Shown here in pieces: positions 43,664-54,560 of a stretch of 64,000 bases of DNA. Both the position numbers and the translations under genes were made by a program. Below the pieces are notes generated by a model. It made no database searches, was not told where the DNA came from, and worked only from the letters and a program-made list of their open reading frames with translations. The DNA comes from Chionoecetes opilio (taxonomy: Eukaryota > Arthropoda > Malacostraca > Decapoda > Majidae): NCBI GenBank assembly GCA_016584305.1, contig JACEEZ010006452.1, forward strand, positions 1-64,000, written 5' to 3'. Position 1 is the stretch's first letter; every line of letters begins with the position of its first letter.

Positions 43664-43689
43664 TATTTTATAGCTATGACCTGTTTAGT

Positions 43690-44420
43690 ATCCTGGCCAC
43701 TAACTAATTTGGTATATTCAGTTACTTTTTTTTAATTTTATGGCTAGCAACATACATTTTTTTATAGCAAAGGAAAGATCTGGGCATGAAGGGGTTAAGT
43801 GCCCCACCACAACCTCCATTGCACTCTCCTTTGACCCTCTCTCTCTTTCTAACACACTCGCAACCACCTCAGACTCCTTCAATCCACTTGCTACACCCTC
43901 TCCTCCATTCACCACACTCTCGCTTCCACTCACAACATCGTCGCCTCCACAAACAACACTATCGCTAAGCTCCCCTCCAGCAGCCATGCTAATCCTCTTC
44001 TGACCTCACTCCTTCACACCAGGAGAGGCACGATAACACGTCTTGTCTCCTTCCCCGCCAGACAACGACCGAGTCATTGTCTGGCGGGGAAGGGTCAGTC
44101 CATTTCCTCCACCTTCCACCACTACTAGTTGTCCGGCTTCATCTCCTCCAGGTGCTCTTTCATCACCAGCCGGATCATGTCAATCTTAGCATCACCTTCC
44201 GTCCTGTCCATGATCCTATAGTATCGGGGGTAGCGGCGGGTAGAGTTGGTGCCCTCTGTAGCTGTGGGTCCTGGGCTCTACAAAGCCTGTAAATAATAGA
44301 TTAATTTGTAATATATATATTAAGTAAAATTTTAAAGTAATCTGAGTCAGAAAAAAATACTACTACTGTTACTTATAAATAAAAAGTGCTTAGATTTAAA
44401 AAAAAAAAAATATATATATA
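43690..44420. other. No gene seen; includes a 110-base direct repeat
   Basis: A plus-strand frame of low-complexity Ser/Pro/Thr (43,740-44,003) is not convincing; its minus reading is a simple Val/Ser/Gly-rich frame. The stretch 44,310-44,420 (CAGAAAAAAATACTACTACTG and AAGTGCTTAGATTTAAAAA) recurs at 46,700-46,810, just beyond the two adjacent Tigger-like elements. Confidence 0.45.
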
Positions 44421-44422
44421 TA

Positions 44423-45212
44423 CAGTCAAACCTCGATATAACGGACTAAAGGGGAGGAGTTAAAGCCGATTGTCTGTTATAGCGAGGGTATTTTCCCAAG
44501 GGTGGAAAAATATATGAAAAAAACGGAAACATTGTGAAATAAATGAGAAATAATCACAAACACAACCAGACTGTGTAGCTATGTTGGGAGGTAAACAGTG
44601 ACTGGCACTACATGCTGAATTTGGTCCGCTCCTACACGTGAAATAAATGAGAAATAATCACAAACACAACCAGACCGTGTAGCTAGTCAAGCTCAAGCTC
44701 TAGTGAAAGTTAAACAAATTACTACGAGCCAGATTCAGCCGTGGCTTCCAAAGATATTGCTTATTATCATGACTAATGCTCATTATTATATATATTATAT
44801 GGATGTGAAGTGCAGTTCTATACACGTGTCACTATTTAGGTCAGTGTAGCACTGCGTGTCACCTTAGATAAGGGTGATTTAGGGTGTTGAGGTGACAGGG
44901 AGACGTAGCAGCGGCCACGCCATAACACTAATAGTCACTATTTTAAACAATACACACCTTCTACCACTAAATCACTAGCAACACAGGCTCCTTCCTTATA
45001 ATATTATATCTTAATATGTGATACATCAAAACTCCTTAAACCCCAAGCATTCCAAAGTAAAATGAGAAAATAATACAATTATGTTGAGTTGACAATTCGA
45101 GCGGCGATAAGCGGTCTAATCTGGAAAAAAAAAAAAAAAAAAAGTCACGCAAATGGAGTCCGTTATATCCGAAGTCCATTACATCGAGGTCCGTTATATC
45201 GAGGTTTGACTG
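44423..45212. mobile_element. Tigger-like element with CAGTCAAACCTCGATATAAC ends
   Basis: Inverted ends CAGTCAAACCTCGATATAAC and GATATAACGGACC-type sit beside TA. Its interior matches the flanks of copy B at 33-34.8 kb. A partial internal duplication (ATAAATGAGAAATAATCACA at 44,540 and 44,643) and a poly-A run (45,125-45,143) are present. No ORF. Confidence 0.85.
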
Positions 45213-45216
45213 TATA

Positions 45217-46692
45217 CCGTATTTGCCGGCACATAAGACGCACCTCTGCATAAAACGCACCCGTATTTTACATAAATGTTTTGAGAAAAAAATGTATTAG
45301 TGTTTTGAGGACATACGTATTTACTTTTCGTAAATTTATTAAAAGCTATTATAAAAAAGGTTTTGTAAGGGAAAACAAACGATTTTGAGCACGTACCCAA
45401 ATACAATATTCACAGTGCAGTGAATGTGAATGAAAAATTATACTAGTTAAAATGTAAAGAGAATGTGTAGGGTAACCAAAATCGGTCATCATTTATTGCA
45501 GGATGCTCCACGAATTGATACTCTAATATTATCTACCTATGACATTTAGCTTAGATTTAATGTTGTAAGTATTCCTTTGTTGATTTTCCGCTATGTGTTT
45601 AGACTTTGTGTAAAATTTGCAGTAAAGATAATGGTATTATTTCAGTAGTGGGCTTTCAAAAGTCTTAGGATTCTTACCTCCATTATCGTGTATCTTTCTT
45701 CATTCTGTGTAATTTGAGCCCCATTTCCCATGGCGCAATCGAATATTAATGGCATTGGCAGTGTGAAGCTTAGCAATGTTTGCGGGGCGGCCTGGAGGGG
45801 CAGAGCGGGCACCCCCCTCCCCCCCACATATGTAAACAAACATTGATTTCCGACAAAAACGAGCCAGATTTATTCAAAACACACCAAAACTATTCAGGAA
45901 AACTAAGTTTTTGCTTTGAAATCGGTGGTTGCCCAATAACAAAAAATTGCCAAAATATTACAGTGTAAGGTAACCATCTCTACTTTTTTGTGATTGTTGA
46001 AGGGCACCGATGTCGGGATCGAAGGTAATCGACATGGTTGACATCTGTGAATCTATCAAAGTCGCGAGGGTTGATTAGTCTTCCTCAGGAAGGTACAGGT
46101 GAGGGCATGATGGTATGGTGTGATTCGGCCTTGAGGCGGATGAAGTTTTGGCGCCGTGATGGGTCTTGGTCTTGGTGTGATAAGTGGAAGGCAATTCCGT
46201 CCCGTCTACAGGTACCGTTGCAGCCTTTTTACTAGCACTCTTTCCAGTTACAGTTTACAATTTCCTTATCCATAGAGATACAGGGGTGAGGATTGAGGGA
46301 TCGAGGTGGTATAAAGGCCTACCCTGTCTCCCATCCATTTACAGTGGAGAGCGGCAACGGGACTTCGGGAGGGGGGTGATGTTTACATATGATGGCCATC
46401 TTGGCAGCAGAAACCGCCACCTTGTTGCCCCACCTCTTGTTTTCTCTTAAACTCCAACTTTTTCTTGGTATTATGCATTACTGTTGATATTATTAGGAAC
46501 ACAGTTACAAATTTGTGTTCAGTGGTCTACTGCTCAACACAGATTACTTAAGACCCCCTTAGTAATACACCACCGGCCATTCTGCATTCTCTGCCCTACC
46601 TCTCATTAGTAATATGGCCGCATTAGACGCAGGGGGAATTTTGTATTCTCTTTCTTGGAAAAAAACTGCGTCTTATGCGCCGGCAAATATGG
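45217..46692. mobile_element. TA-flanked element with CCGTATTTGCCGGC ends
   Basis: The ends CCGTATTTGCCGGCACATAA and the complementary GCGCCGGCAAATATGG are inverted. The left end begins four bases after the previous element ends (TATA), so the two are back to back. No protein is recognisable. Confidence 0.8.
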
Positions 46693-46978
46693 TATATATA
46701 TATTATATCACTTAAATCATGAATATTACAAAATTTTAAGAATTCAGAGTCGGAAAAAAAAATACTGCTACTGCTACACAATATTAAGTGCTTAGATTTA
46801 AAAAAATATATATTATTACACTTATATCATATATTACAATAATTTATCAGCATGATCCTCAAGATTGCTAATATAATGACCTGGAGCATAGACCACTGTA
46901 TACCTGGACTGTTCATGCGACAATATTTTGAATTGCGGGGCTGCATAGGGGCCTGCGGCCCGCCGACAAAGAGATATA

Positions 46979-47048
46979 CAGGAGAACCTCATTTAACCGG
47001 CATTTAAAACAACGGCAGCCTCAAAACAACGGCACTAATCGACCCAGG

Positions 47049-47082
<34 letters not shown>

Positions 47083-47574
47083 CTCCGGGCCTCCAGCAGG
47101 GAGGACCACGGGCTAGCTTGAGCCCGTCAGAGAGATCCTGTGAAAAAAGAGAGGAGAGTGTTCGTGGTGGTGGCATGCGACACGAGGACTGGCTTGTCCA
47201 TCCTGTCGAGGAGTGCGGGGTAGAAAAGGAGTCCTGCACTCAGCAGGATAACCCAGGCAGTAATTAGGTATCATTATTTCAAAAACTGAGAAAATCTGCA
47301 GAAATTTAGTTCAAATTTGGTGGGGTACGCAGGGTTGGCAACCCTTTCATCCCTTTCACTGGTAAACTCTGGAACTCTCTTCCTGTTTCTATTTTTCCAC
47401 TTTCCTATGACTTAAATCTTTTCAAAAGAAGAGTAACAAGACACCTCCCGAACTAAATTGGCTCACCCCTCTTTTTTATTTTATTCTCTTACTGTCTTCT
47501 TTATAGGGACTGGCAACTAAGCGGGCTTTGTGTTACCCATTTTTGTTGTGCCCTTGGCCAGTCCCTTTGATGTA

Positions 47575-47614
<40 letters not shown>

Positions 47615-47717
47615 ATTTTGGGACGATTCCATAAGAGTAACTCTCAAAACAACGGCAAAATGAGTTATCCGGCATGCGCTCCCCCCCCGAGGGTGCCGGA
47701 TAAACGAGGTTCTCCTG
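46979..47717. mobile_element. Tigger-like element with CAGGAGAACCTC ends
   Basis: Inverted ends CAGGAGAACCTCATTTAACC and GGATAAACGAGGTTCTCCTG-type lie beside TA. The interior hosts two retroposed pieces: an unidentified segment starting at a poly-T (47,050-47,270) and a LINE 3' end (47,335-47,612). Confidence 0.85.
47335..47612 (+). mobile_element. LINE 3' end with poly-A tail
   Basis: The plus frame reads NSLPVSIFPLSYDLNLFKRR then VTRHLPN-stop, the typical end of a non-LTR ORF2. A short 3' untranslated region and about 34 A residues follow. The same 3' end occurs inverted at 57,455-57,800. Confidence 0.75.
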
Positions 47718-47749
47718 TAGTGGTCTATGGACTATCATATAGACTGGTT

Positions 47750-48085
47750 TATCAGTATATATGATATACTGTAATCTTCGTAAATGTTTGTTCTATAATA
47801 TTATCAAATAAAAAACAGTAAAACACGCTAAAGAAATGCCATTACGAGACTATGAAGAAATATGCATGAACTTAATATTCACTTAACTCTTCGCCATTTA
47901 AAACTTTGCAAGACAACTTTTATCATGAAGGGTATCAATAGAAGCGCAATTTTATTAGCTTTCCATTGCTATATTTCGTTATCTGATAAATTAATTAGAA
48001 CCATGCATAAATTAGCGTTAAATAAATAAATAAAATCATCAATCGGGTAATTTTCCCGATTGATGATGTTATTTATTTACTTATA
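47750..48085. mobile_element. Foldback element F, copy 2 (left arm and start of right arm)
   Basis: Begins ATATACTGTAATCTTCG and runs through the arm to the central hairpin (CGGGTAATTTTCCCGATTG), where TTTATTTACTTATA meets the next insertion. Related to 260-702 and 57,845-58,186. Confidence 0.8.
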
Positions 48086-48087
48086 TA

Positions 48088-48927
48088 CACACAAACCTCG
48101 ATTTCCCGGACCTCAATTTCCCGGATATCGGAATTTGCCGGACAAAATCCGAGGTCCGGGGATCTGTCAGTCCCTCAGACAATTTTTTTTTTTTTTTTTT
48201 TTTCTCCGGATATCGGATTTGCCGGACAAAATCCGAGGTCCGGGGATATGTCAGTCCCTCAGACAATTTTTTTTTTTTTTTTTTTTTTTTTACGTTGAAA
48301 TGCCTGGTCGTGTTCGTAAATTGAAAAAGTTGTCCGGGGGTCCGAGTGTCTCCTGGTCAGTGTCCGCGCCTCCCGCCAGGTGGCAGCATGCTCAGCGGTC
48401 GTATTGTGTACAGTTGGGCACACGACACTCACGGTTCACCTGCACAGCCTCCGTCAGTCCCCTGACTCCCACTGCCCCTGGTGCAGGAACAACTCTGAGA
48501 CTATTGAACACTTTCTGCTGCCTCCCGCCAGGTGGCAGCATCCTCAGCGGTCGTATTGTTTACATTTGGGCACACGACACTCACGGTTCACCTGCACCGC
48601 CTCCGTTAGTCCCCTGACCCCCACTGCCCCTGGTGCAGGAACGTCTCTTGAGAATATTGAACACTTTCTGCTGCCTCCCGCCAGGTGGCAGCATGCTCAG
48701 CGGATGTAAAAGTCCAAGGCGGGGTAGTTGATATTGGCAGTTGCCGGACAGTAAATACTAGAGTAGGATAAACATCCGGGGGTGGGTAATGGCATCGGAC
48801 TTTTTTTTTTTTTTTTTTTTTTAATTTTTTTATAGAGGATAATTCCTGGACTGTTGCGATTCCCGGACATTTGCGGTTCCCGGACCAGTGCCCCCCCCTA
48901 TTAGTCCGGGAAAACGAGGTTTGTGTG
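48088..48927 (+). mobile_element. Tigger-like MITE with captured LINE fragment, copy C
   Basis: Ends CACACAAACCTCGATTTCCC and GAGGTTTGTGTG are beside TA. The left subterminal part (ATCCGAGGTCCGGGGAT followed by poly-T) is duplicated in tandem (48,120-48,205 and 48,206-48,290). Two copies of the HCPWC...EHFLL segment lie at 48,363-48,702. It is inserted between foldback F pieces. Confidence 0.9.
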
Positions 48928-49045
48928 TATTTCGTTTTCTGATAAATGAATTAGCACCATGTATAAATTAGCGTTGACTAAATAAATAACCTCATCGATC
49001 GGGAAAATTACCCGATTGATGATTTTATTTATTTAGTTAAAATTG
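48928..49045. mobile_element. Foldback element F, internal piece
   Basis: Carries TTTCGTTTTCTGATAAATG, the inner left arm and the central hairpin (ATCGGGAAAATTACCCGAT). It repeats the left-arm part already present at 47,965-48,075 and does not continue copy 2 in register. Confidence 0.65.
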
Positions 49046-49697
49046 GAATTTGCGGACATATTTGCGTTTGCTTTACACTTCCGCACATCCGCAAACTAAT
49101 TCTTACTTCCGCAATGTGGATTAAGTTGTGGTTTGTGGAAGTGCCCACCTCTCTCTCTCTCTCTCTCTCTGTTCAATCATCCTACAGTCCCTTACCTCCT
49201 TTGAAAGGAGAGTAGTATTATCATATGTATTGAAAGTGGTATTAAAATGTGCACAGAGAAATAAAATATTATTGTAAAAAAAAGAAAAGAAATGCAGATG
49301 ATGGACTCTGAGGAAGGTGATGTCATCTTTGAGGCGAAGATTAAGGAATTATTGTGGTACTGCTGTGGTAAAACACTGAAAGATGCATGGTACTGATGGA
49401 CACTGATGCTGGTAAATGTAGCATGAAGGACATTTTTGCATTATTCATGAATGATATGAAGCCTAGCACAATGCCAAGATGTGAAAAAAGTGCCAAGTTA
49501 GTAAAGGTTATGGTGTTGAAGAGCCTTGTAGTATTCTAGTGGTGGTATCATTTTTTTTTCACACACTCTAATTTGAACTAATTGGGGGGAGACCTGGGTC
49601 GAATTAGCCGAAAGTCTGAATTATCCGATGGTTACCTCTATCCCCTCCACACAATAAGAACTCACTAAAACATGCTAAAACAGCACAGATTGTAGTA
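49046..49697. other. No gene seen
   Basis: Includes a CT microsatellite (49,148-49,172). From 49,565 a Tigger-like internal sequence (GAATTAGCC...GAATTATCCG) resembles fragments at 22.5, 27.18 and 52.1 kb. A frame from about 49,290 (MMDSEEGDVIFEAKIKELL) is short and not recognised. Confidence 0.4.
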
Positions 49698-50288
49698 CAG
49701 TAAAAGCCTTATAACTCGGCACGATAGTGGCTCAAAAAAAGAAAAAAAAAGATACAGTACTGTAAAAGCATAAAAACTACACTTATCAATGAACGGGTAG
49801 CAGCAGGCATGTAATCCAAGGAGAGGGGAGCCTTGTTGTAACATGTAGAAGATGTTAGGGGGACTCAGTCCCATTTTAACACTGGTATCACTTTAATAAC
49901 TTTATAATCACAACTCTGTACTGTATTGTATCGAGTGTACTGTACCTGTACAACCTAATTTTACATCACTTGAGCACTTAATTACTGCAACACTATGCCC
50001 TGTCCATTAACTCTACCTTCGACTGCGAGTGCATGGGAGGACACAGGGGGGCGGCATGAGCCTCTAATCACAGGCGTCCAATCCTGCCTGCGCCACCACG
50101 GGCGAGGGCCAACCATCACAGCCCTCAAGTGAGCCTCCAGGGCCTACCATCCCACCCATGGAGCTCACTGCCTACATTGCTATAGGCATAGGTGTTAAAA
50201 AAAAAAAAAAAAAAAAAACCTAGTCTTTGCCATGCCGAGTTATATCAAATTCCGAGTTATACAGTGCCGAGTTATAAGGCTTTTACTG
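49698..50288. mobile_element. Tigger-like element with CAGTAAAAGCCTTATAAC ends
   Basis: Inverted ends CAGTAAAAGCCTTATAACTC and GAGTTATAAGGCTTTTACTG are flanked by TA. It is closely related to the element at 36,675-38,069 and also carries a SINE (49,994-50,218). Confidence 0.9.
49994..50218 (+). mobile_element. SINE, 5'-truncated copy
   Basis: Starts in the body (ATGCCCTGTCCATTAACTC), lacks both tRNA boxes, and ends in a poly-A run of about 20. Confidence 0.85.
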
Positions 50289-50489
50289 TACTTGTACTCA
50301 CCAAAACATGTCTGATACTGAAGTCTTGAAGTGCAGTACTACTGTACACTGAGCACTCAGGCGTCACTGATAGCGTCTTCAGGCAAGGGCTGCGTTCAGT
50401 AATGCAAAGTGAATGAGTGCACAGGGAGGCACACAGTGACGTCAGTATACAGTAAGCCTAGCGCAAGCCCCTGCACTACAGCCCTGGGA

Positions 50490-51870
50490 GGTGGATCGCC
50501 ACTGAGTTGCCTGCTCACGCCACAATAAGGGCATGTAAACAAAGGGTAAAGAAAGACTCTCCTCTTCTTGCCAACCTTAATACTTCATTTGCTGCTGCTA
50601 TAACTGCTCCTGCATCAAATACAAATATAATATATAATAAATATAATAATAAAAAAATAAAAATAGATAGGGTCATCAACAAGTTATTCTGCAACAATAA
50701 GAATAGCCACAGAGATAAATTTCGACAGCTGCTATCTTGGTAGTGTAACGAGGGAAAATGGGTTAAAACTTTTGACTCATGCTTGACGAAGAGTTACGTT
50801 GAGTGGGAGGAGGTAAAGTAATATATAAATGTCGAGTAATGAAATGCGTAATTTTCCTCCACTCCTCAGTTCTGAATCACTATATAAAAATGTATTTTGA
50901 TATATTTTGTACCGACGGTAGCTGGTGACGTCAGCGGACCAGGCAGGGAGGAAGGTAGCTCGCCATATTAGATGTCATTGCTTCCACGTGTCAGTTGGGG
51001 TAAGACGTGCGGGGAGGTGTGGTTTTCAACCCTGGATAAGGTACGTGCAGGGAAAATGTGTTGGTAGGGATGTAGATGAGATTAATTAATTATCTGTGAT
51101 AACATGAAAGCTAATGAAAGGTGTTATTCATAGGGTTCAAGGTAGCAGTGGAGAGACGGCTGGATGAGCGGCTGGATAAGCAGTGGGGGAACAGCTGTGA
51201 ACGCCTGTGTTTGAACACCAGGATACAGCTAAGGATTAGTCTCATAGCTGGAGTGTGTGGGCATTGATACTTGACTCAGAGAATCAGTGTGACGGGAAGA
51301 GTTACACAGAGAACCAGTGACGGGAACTTTACTCAATGATTTAGGTTAAGAAGGAGTGATAGGATTACGTTTGTGAGCACGAGCTGAGAGTCGCGTCGTG
51401 TCGATGCTATTTGCATTTAGTATATATTTAAATTGAGAGATAAGATTAATACACTAGGTTAAGAAGGAGTTATAGGATTACGTTTGTGAGCACGAGCTGA
51501 GGGTCGCGCCGTGTCGATGTTGTTAGAATTAAGTATGAATTTAAGTTAAGACATAAGTTAATGATTTAGGTTAAGAAGGAGTTGGGAAGTAATTACTGGT
51601 GAATCAGTAAAGTGCCAATATATTAAGGTTCTGATAACGCATTATTCAGACCCATTAGTACTGACATATTTTCTTAATCTTATAATTTTTTTTTCCCACT
51701 TGTTGTGGGTGGTGGCAGCGTAATAGCCAGGATTGTGAAGCCCTCTTGAATTAACGTCAAAGTAATAAACCTATAAAGTGGGGGCGCTACAGTAGCAATG
51801 TGTATTGTGAAGCGTTCAGTATCGTTCAGTAGGGAGAGTGCAAGGTGGGGGGGAGAGTGATCGTTACTGA
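50490..51870. repeat. Repeat R, copy split by the solo LTR
   Basis: 50,490-50,743 and 51,792-51,870 match the continuous copy at 34,960-35,230. The break falls inside CTTGGTAGCAAT, where GTAG is duplicated around the LTR. Confidence 0.7.
50744..51791 (-). mobile_element. Solo LTR, same family as 14.75 kb, inverted
   Basis: On the minus strand it begins TGTAGCGCCCCCAC and ends TTTTCCCTCGTTACA. The 4-base duplication GTAG flanks it (50,740-50,743 and 51,792-51,795). The first about 90 bases (including CTGCCACCACCCACAA) and the last about 25 bases match the LTR at 14,753-15,652. The intervening sequence contains a duplicated segment with GAGCACGAGCTGAG (51,376 and 51,488). No internal coding region. 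Confidence 0.85.
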
Positions 51871-52529
51871 ATGCTACAGTGGTGTCACTCTGGGGATATG
51901 TAAGGTAAGGTCTTCAGTGGTTGAGGTCCTTAATGTGTTGGAGGCGATGTGGAGGCTGGCTGACGAAGTGGAAGATAATAATAATAAATATAATAAATAG
52001 TACGCTGCAGAAAACTCCGACAATTCAAACAATATGCGGACAATTCAACCTTCAGTTCGTATTATGGAAAGTTATTGAAAAACTTGAACTGGGCCTGAAA
52101 CAGGTCGAAGTATCGAAGTTTGAATTAGAGAGGGTTTACTGTACTGTTCTTTTGAAAGTTGATCTATTTCAGTAACATTAATGACCCTGTTATTGTTGTC
52201 TACTTTTGTTGGTTGTGTGGCTATTGTGATTTTGAAAGATGTTTGATTTTATTCATGCATTATGTGATGTCACAGCAGATCATGCCAGCAACACAAGGGA
52301 TTCATTGTTGCATATTGTTCCTTTGAAACACTATTTTCGTCACGGTAAAAGATCATTGTTTCCTAAACTACAAACTTTGTCTGTCTTTGTTTTAAGTATT
52401 CCTTTCCTTAAAACTTCCCATTGTTGTCTTGTGCCACCACATCATCATTAATGGTCACACCTTCCTTCATGGGGCATGCAATCAGAATTCTCCATTTGGG
52501 TTAGTGTCTCAGGAACTCTGTCCTTTCAG
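51871..52529. other. Upstream of ANKS3 start exon; Tigger fragment
   Basis: A Tigger-like right end (AATTAGAGAGGGTTTACTG, about 52,122-52,141) is present without a matching left end. The rest (52,150-52,520) shows no exon I can support; untranslated 5' exons of the ankyrin gene may lie further upstream. Confidence 0.4.
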
Positions 52530-52535
52530 AAGTGA

Positions 52536-52702
52536 ATGTTAGAGATGGCAGAGTTGGAGGAGCCCTGGATGCAGCACAGTTACTATGACGACCCCGAGGC
52601 AGTGTGGCTGGGGCAGAAGTCCAGCCTAAATCCCTTACCTCTAGACATCTTCACTGCCACCAGCATTGGCTGTTGCCAGCGGGTGAAGGACATCATCACA
52701 GG
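52536..52702 (+). CDS. ANKS3: ANKS3 orthologue, first coding exon
   Basis: The exon follows a good acceptor (CTGTCCTTTCAG ending 52,529) and an in-frame TGA directly precedes ATG 52,536; a second Met lies three codons on. It encodes 55 complete codons plus GG: an N-terminal leader (EEPWMQHSYYDDPEAVW) and the first ankyrin half-repeat, PLDIFTATSIGCCQRVKDII, matching the PLDLHTAASIG segment of vertebrate ANKS3. The donor is GG|GTTAGT at 52,703. ANKS3 has N-terminal ankyrin repeats and a C-terminal SAM domain. In vertebrates it binds ANKS6, BICC1 and NEK kinases in ciliary/nephronophthisis-related complexes; a conserved role here is inference. The repeats and SAM domain downstream are not in view. 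Confidence 0.85.
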
Positions 52703-52950
52703 GTTAGTTGCTGAATGTCTGTCGTGCATGCCCCTTGTGTTAGAGGGAATTCACGTGATGTGTGCTCTGGTATTGTAAGAGTGATGAGTGTACAAGAGTT
52801 TGTGTATATAGAAAGAATTTTGGACTTTCCTGAACTAGACAATTATCTGCCAGACAACTTGAAAAATATGCACAAGAAAAATATGAGTTCAAAGTGAGCA
52901 AAAGAAGGCACATTAACTGGTGCATGGGGGAGTATATCATACACCTGAAT

Positions 52951-53311
52951 GGGGAGGCAGTAGCAGAGTGGTTAGCGTCATCGGGTGGCGTTCTCGAAGA
53001 CCCGAGTTCGATCCCGAGTGAGACCCATAAATCCACTTGAAATATTTCTGCACCGTCGAGTGGCCTAAGAACACCCACATGCCCTGCCCATTAACTCTAC
53101 CTTCGATTGCGAGTGCATCAGAGGACACAGGGGGGCGGCATGAGCCTCTAATCACAGGCATCACTATGAAAATCCTGCCTGCGCCACCACAGGCGAGGGC
53201 CAACCATCACAGCCCTCAAGTGAACCTCCAGGCCCTACCATCCCACCCCTGGTGTCACTGCCTACAGGTGCTATAGGCCAAGATGGAAAAAAAAAAAAAA
53301 AAAAAAAAAAA
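52951..53311 (+). mobile_element. tRNA-derived SINE in ANKS3 intron 1 region
   Basis: Full-length copy with box A (AGTAGCAGAGTGGTTAGCGT), box B (GAGTTCGATCCC), the family body and a poly-A run of about 26. It lies 250 bases after the ANKS3 donor in the sense orientation. Confidence 0.9.
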
Positions 53312-53769
53312 CTACTGTATTTTAAGAACTTGTAAGATCTTGGAGGCTGCCTGCATCTTAGTATCACATGAATGATTTAAAGAAAATATAGTTGAATCAG
53401 TAATGAATAGCTACTGTTATGTAATGACTCGGTTTTAGAAGGGAATATTGCTACCACCTCACATTCACTTCTTTACCTCCATCATCTATATGACTGTTTT
53501 ATGATGGTGGAAAATAGGTCTCCTTTTTATTTTTAACTGCCGCGACCACCTCTGTTACCTAACCCTTGCGAATGTTAAGGTTCAACATCTTTCTTTTATA
53601 CAATTTTTTTATACAGCGTCAATTCCCCCCATCCATGTTTAATAAACTAGTGATTTCTGCCAGAAATGGTGCACCAGGGGCAGTGAGGGTCAGGGGACAA
53701 GACAGAAAGACACACAAACACAGGGGACACACTATAAAGAAATAAAAAAGCTATAAAGATTGTTAAACA

Positions 53770-54560
53770 CTACAAAATGACATGAACAAGATCTACGAAT
53801 GGAGCAGAAGGTGGGAAATGGAATTTAATATGAATAAGTCATGTGTTGGAAATTGGAAAAAGCAAAAAGATATAAATGGCCATTTAATATGGGAAATGAA
53901 GTAATTACAAAGGTTCAGGAAGAAAAGGACCTGGGAGTGATAATGCAGAATAACCTACAACCAGAAAACATATAAATAAAATATTTTGAGATACATCCAG
54001 GATGTTAAAGAATATTAGAGTGGCATTTCATTACATGGACACAAATATGATGAGAAAGATAATTACTACAATGATCCGACCAAAAATGGAATATGGTGCC
54101 ATTGTAGGTCTCCATATAAAAAGAAGCATGTGAAAAAGTTGGAGAGGATACAGAGAATGGCAACAAAGATGGTACCAGAGTGAGAAGAACTTTCTTATGA
54201 GGAAAGGTTGAAGGAAATAAAGTTACCAACACTTGAGCAGAGAAGAGAAAGAGGAGACTTAATAAAAAAATTTAAGCTGATAACTACGATGGAAGAAACA
54301 GACAATGAGAGACTACTGACTCGGAAACAAAGAGAAGGTCGATACACAAGAGGACATACAAAACAACTAGGAAAAGGGAGATGCCTGAACAACATAAAGA
54401 AGTACAGCTTCCCTCATAGAAATGTAGAAGTCTGGAATGGACTAAATGAGGAGGTGACATCAGCACATAATGTGCACCAATTGAAAGAAAGACTGGATAA
54501 ATGTAGATACGGAGACGGAACCACACGAGTGTAGCTCAGGCCCTGTAAAACACAACTAGG
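53770..54560 (+). pseudogene. LINE ORF2 C-terminal fragment
   Basis: The plus frame with several stops encodes WEMEFNMNKSC, a decayed EKDLGV-like block, KKHVKKLERIQRMATKMVPE, YEERLKEIKLPTLEQRRERG and RYTRGHTKQLGKG. It ends KERLDKCRYGDGTTRV-stop. This is the thumb-to-C-terminus of a non-LTR reverse transcriptase. A CTAGGTAAA repeat follows as the 3' tail. Located in the ANKS3 intron. Confidence 0.85.

Larger units (their letters stand above)
38284..43680 (-). mobile_element. CR1-like LINE, split by nested insertions
   Basis: Read on the minus strand, the order is ORF1 with an esterase-like domain (43,663-42,654), endonuclease (42,588-41,866), linker and reverse transcriptase fingers (40,436-39,945), and reverse transcriptase thumb (38,796-38,284). 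Removing the insertions at 38,801-39,942 and 40,439-41,863 restores continuous protein similarity across both junctions. The 3' end is cut by the element ending at 38,281. An esterase-bearing ORF1 is known in the CR1 clade. The element is dead. Confidence 0.85.

Noticed and set aside
43740..44003. Ser/Thr/Pro-rich frame and its Val/Ser/Gly minus counterpart
   Set aside because: Low-complexity CTC/CCA-rich sequence open on both strands, without domains or splice signals.
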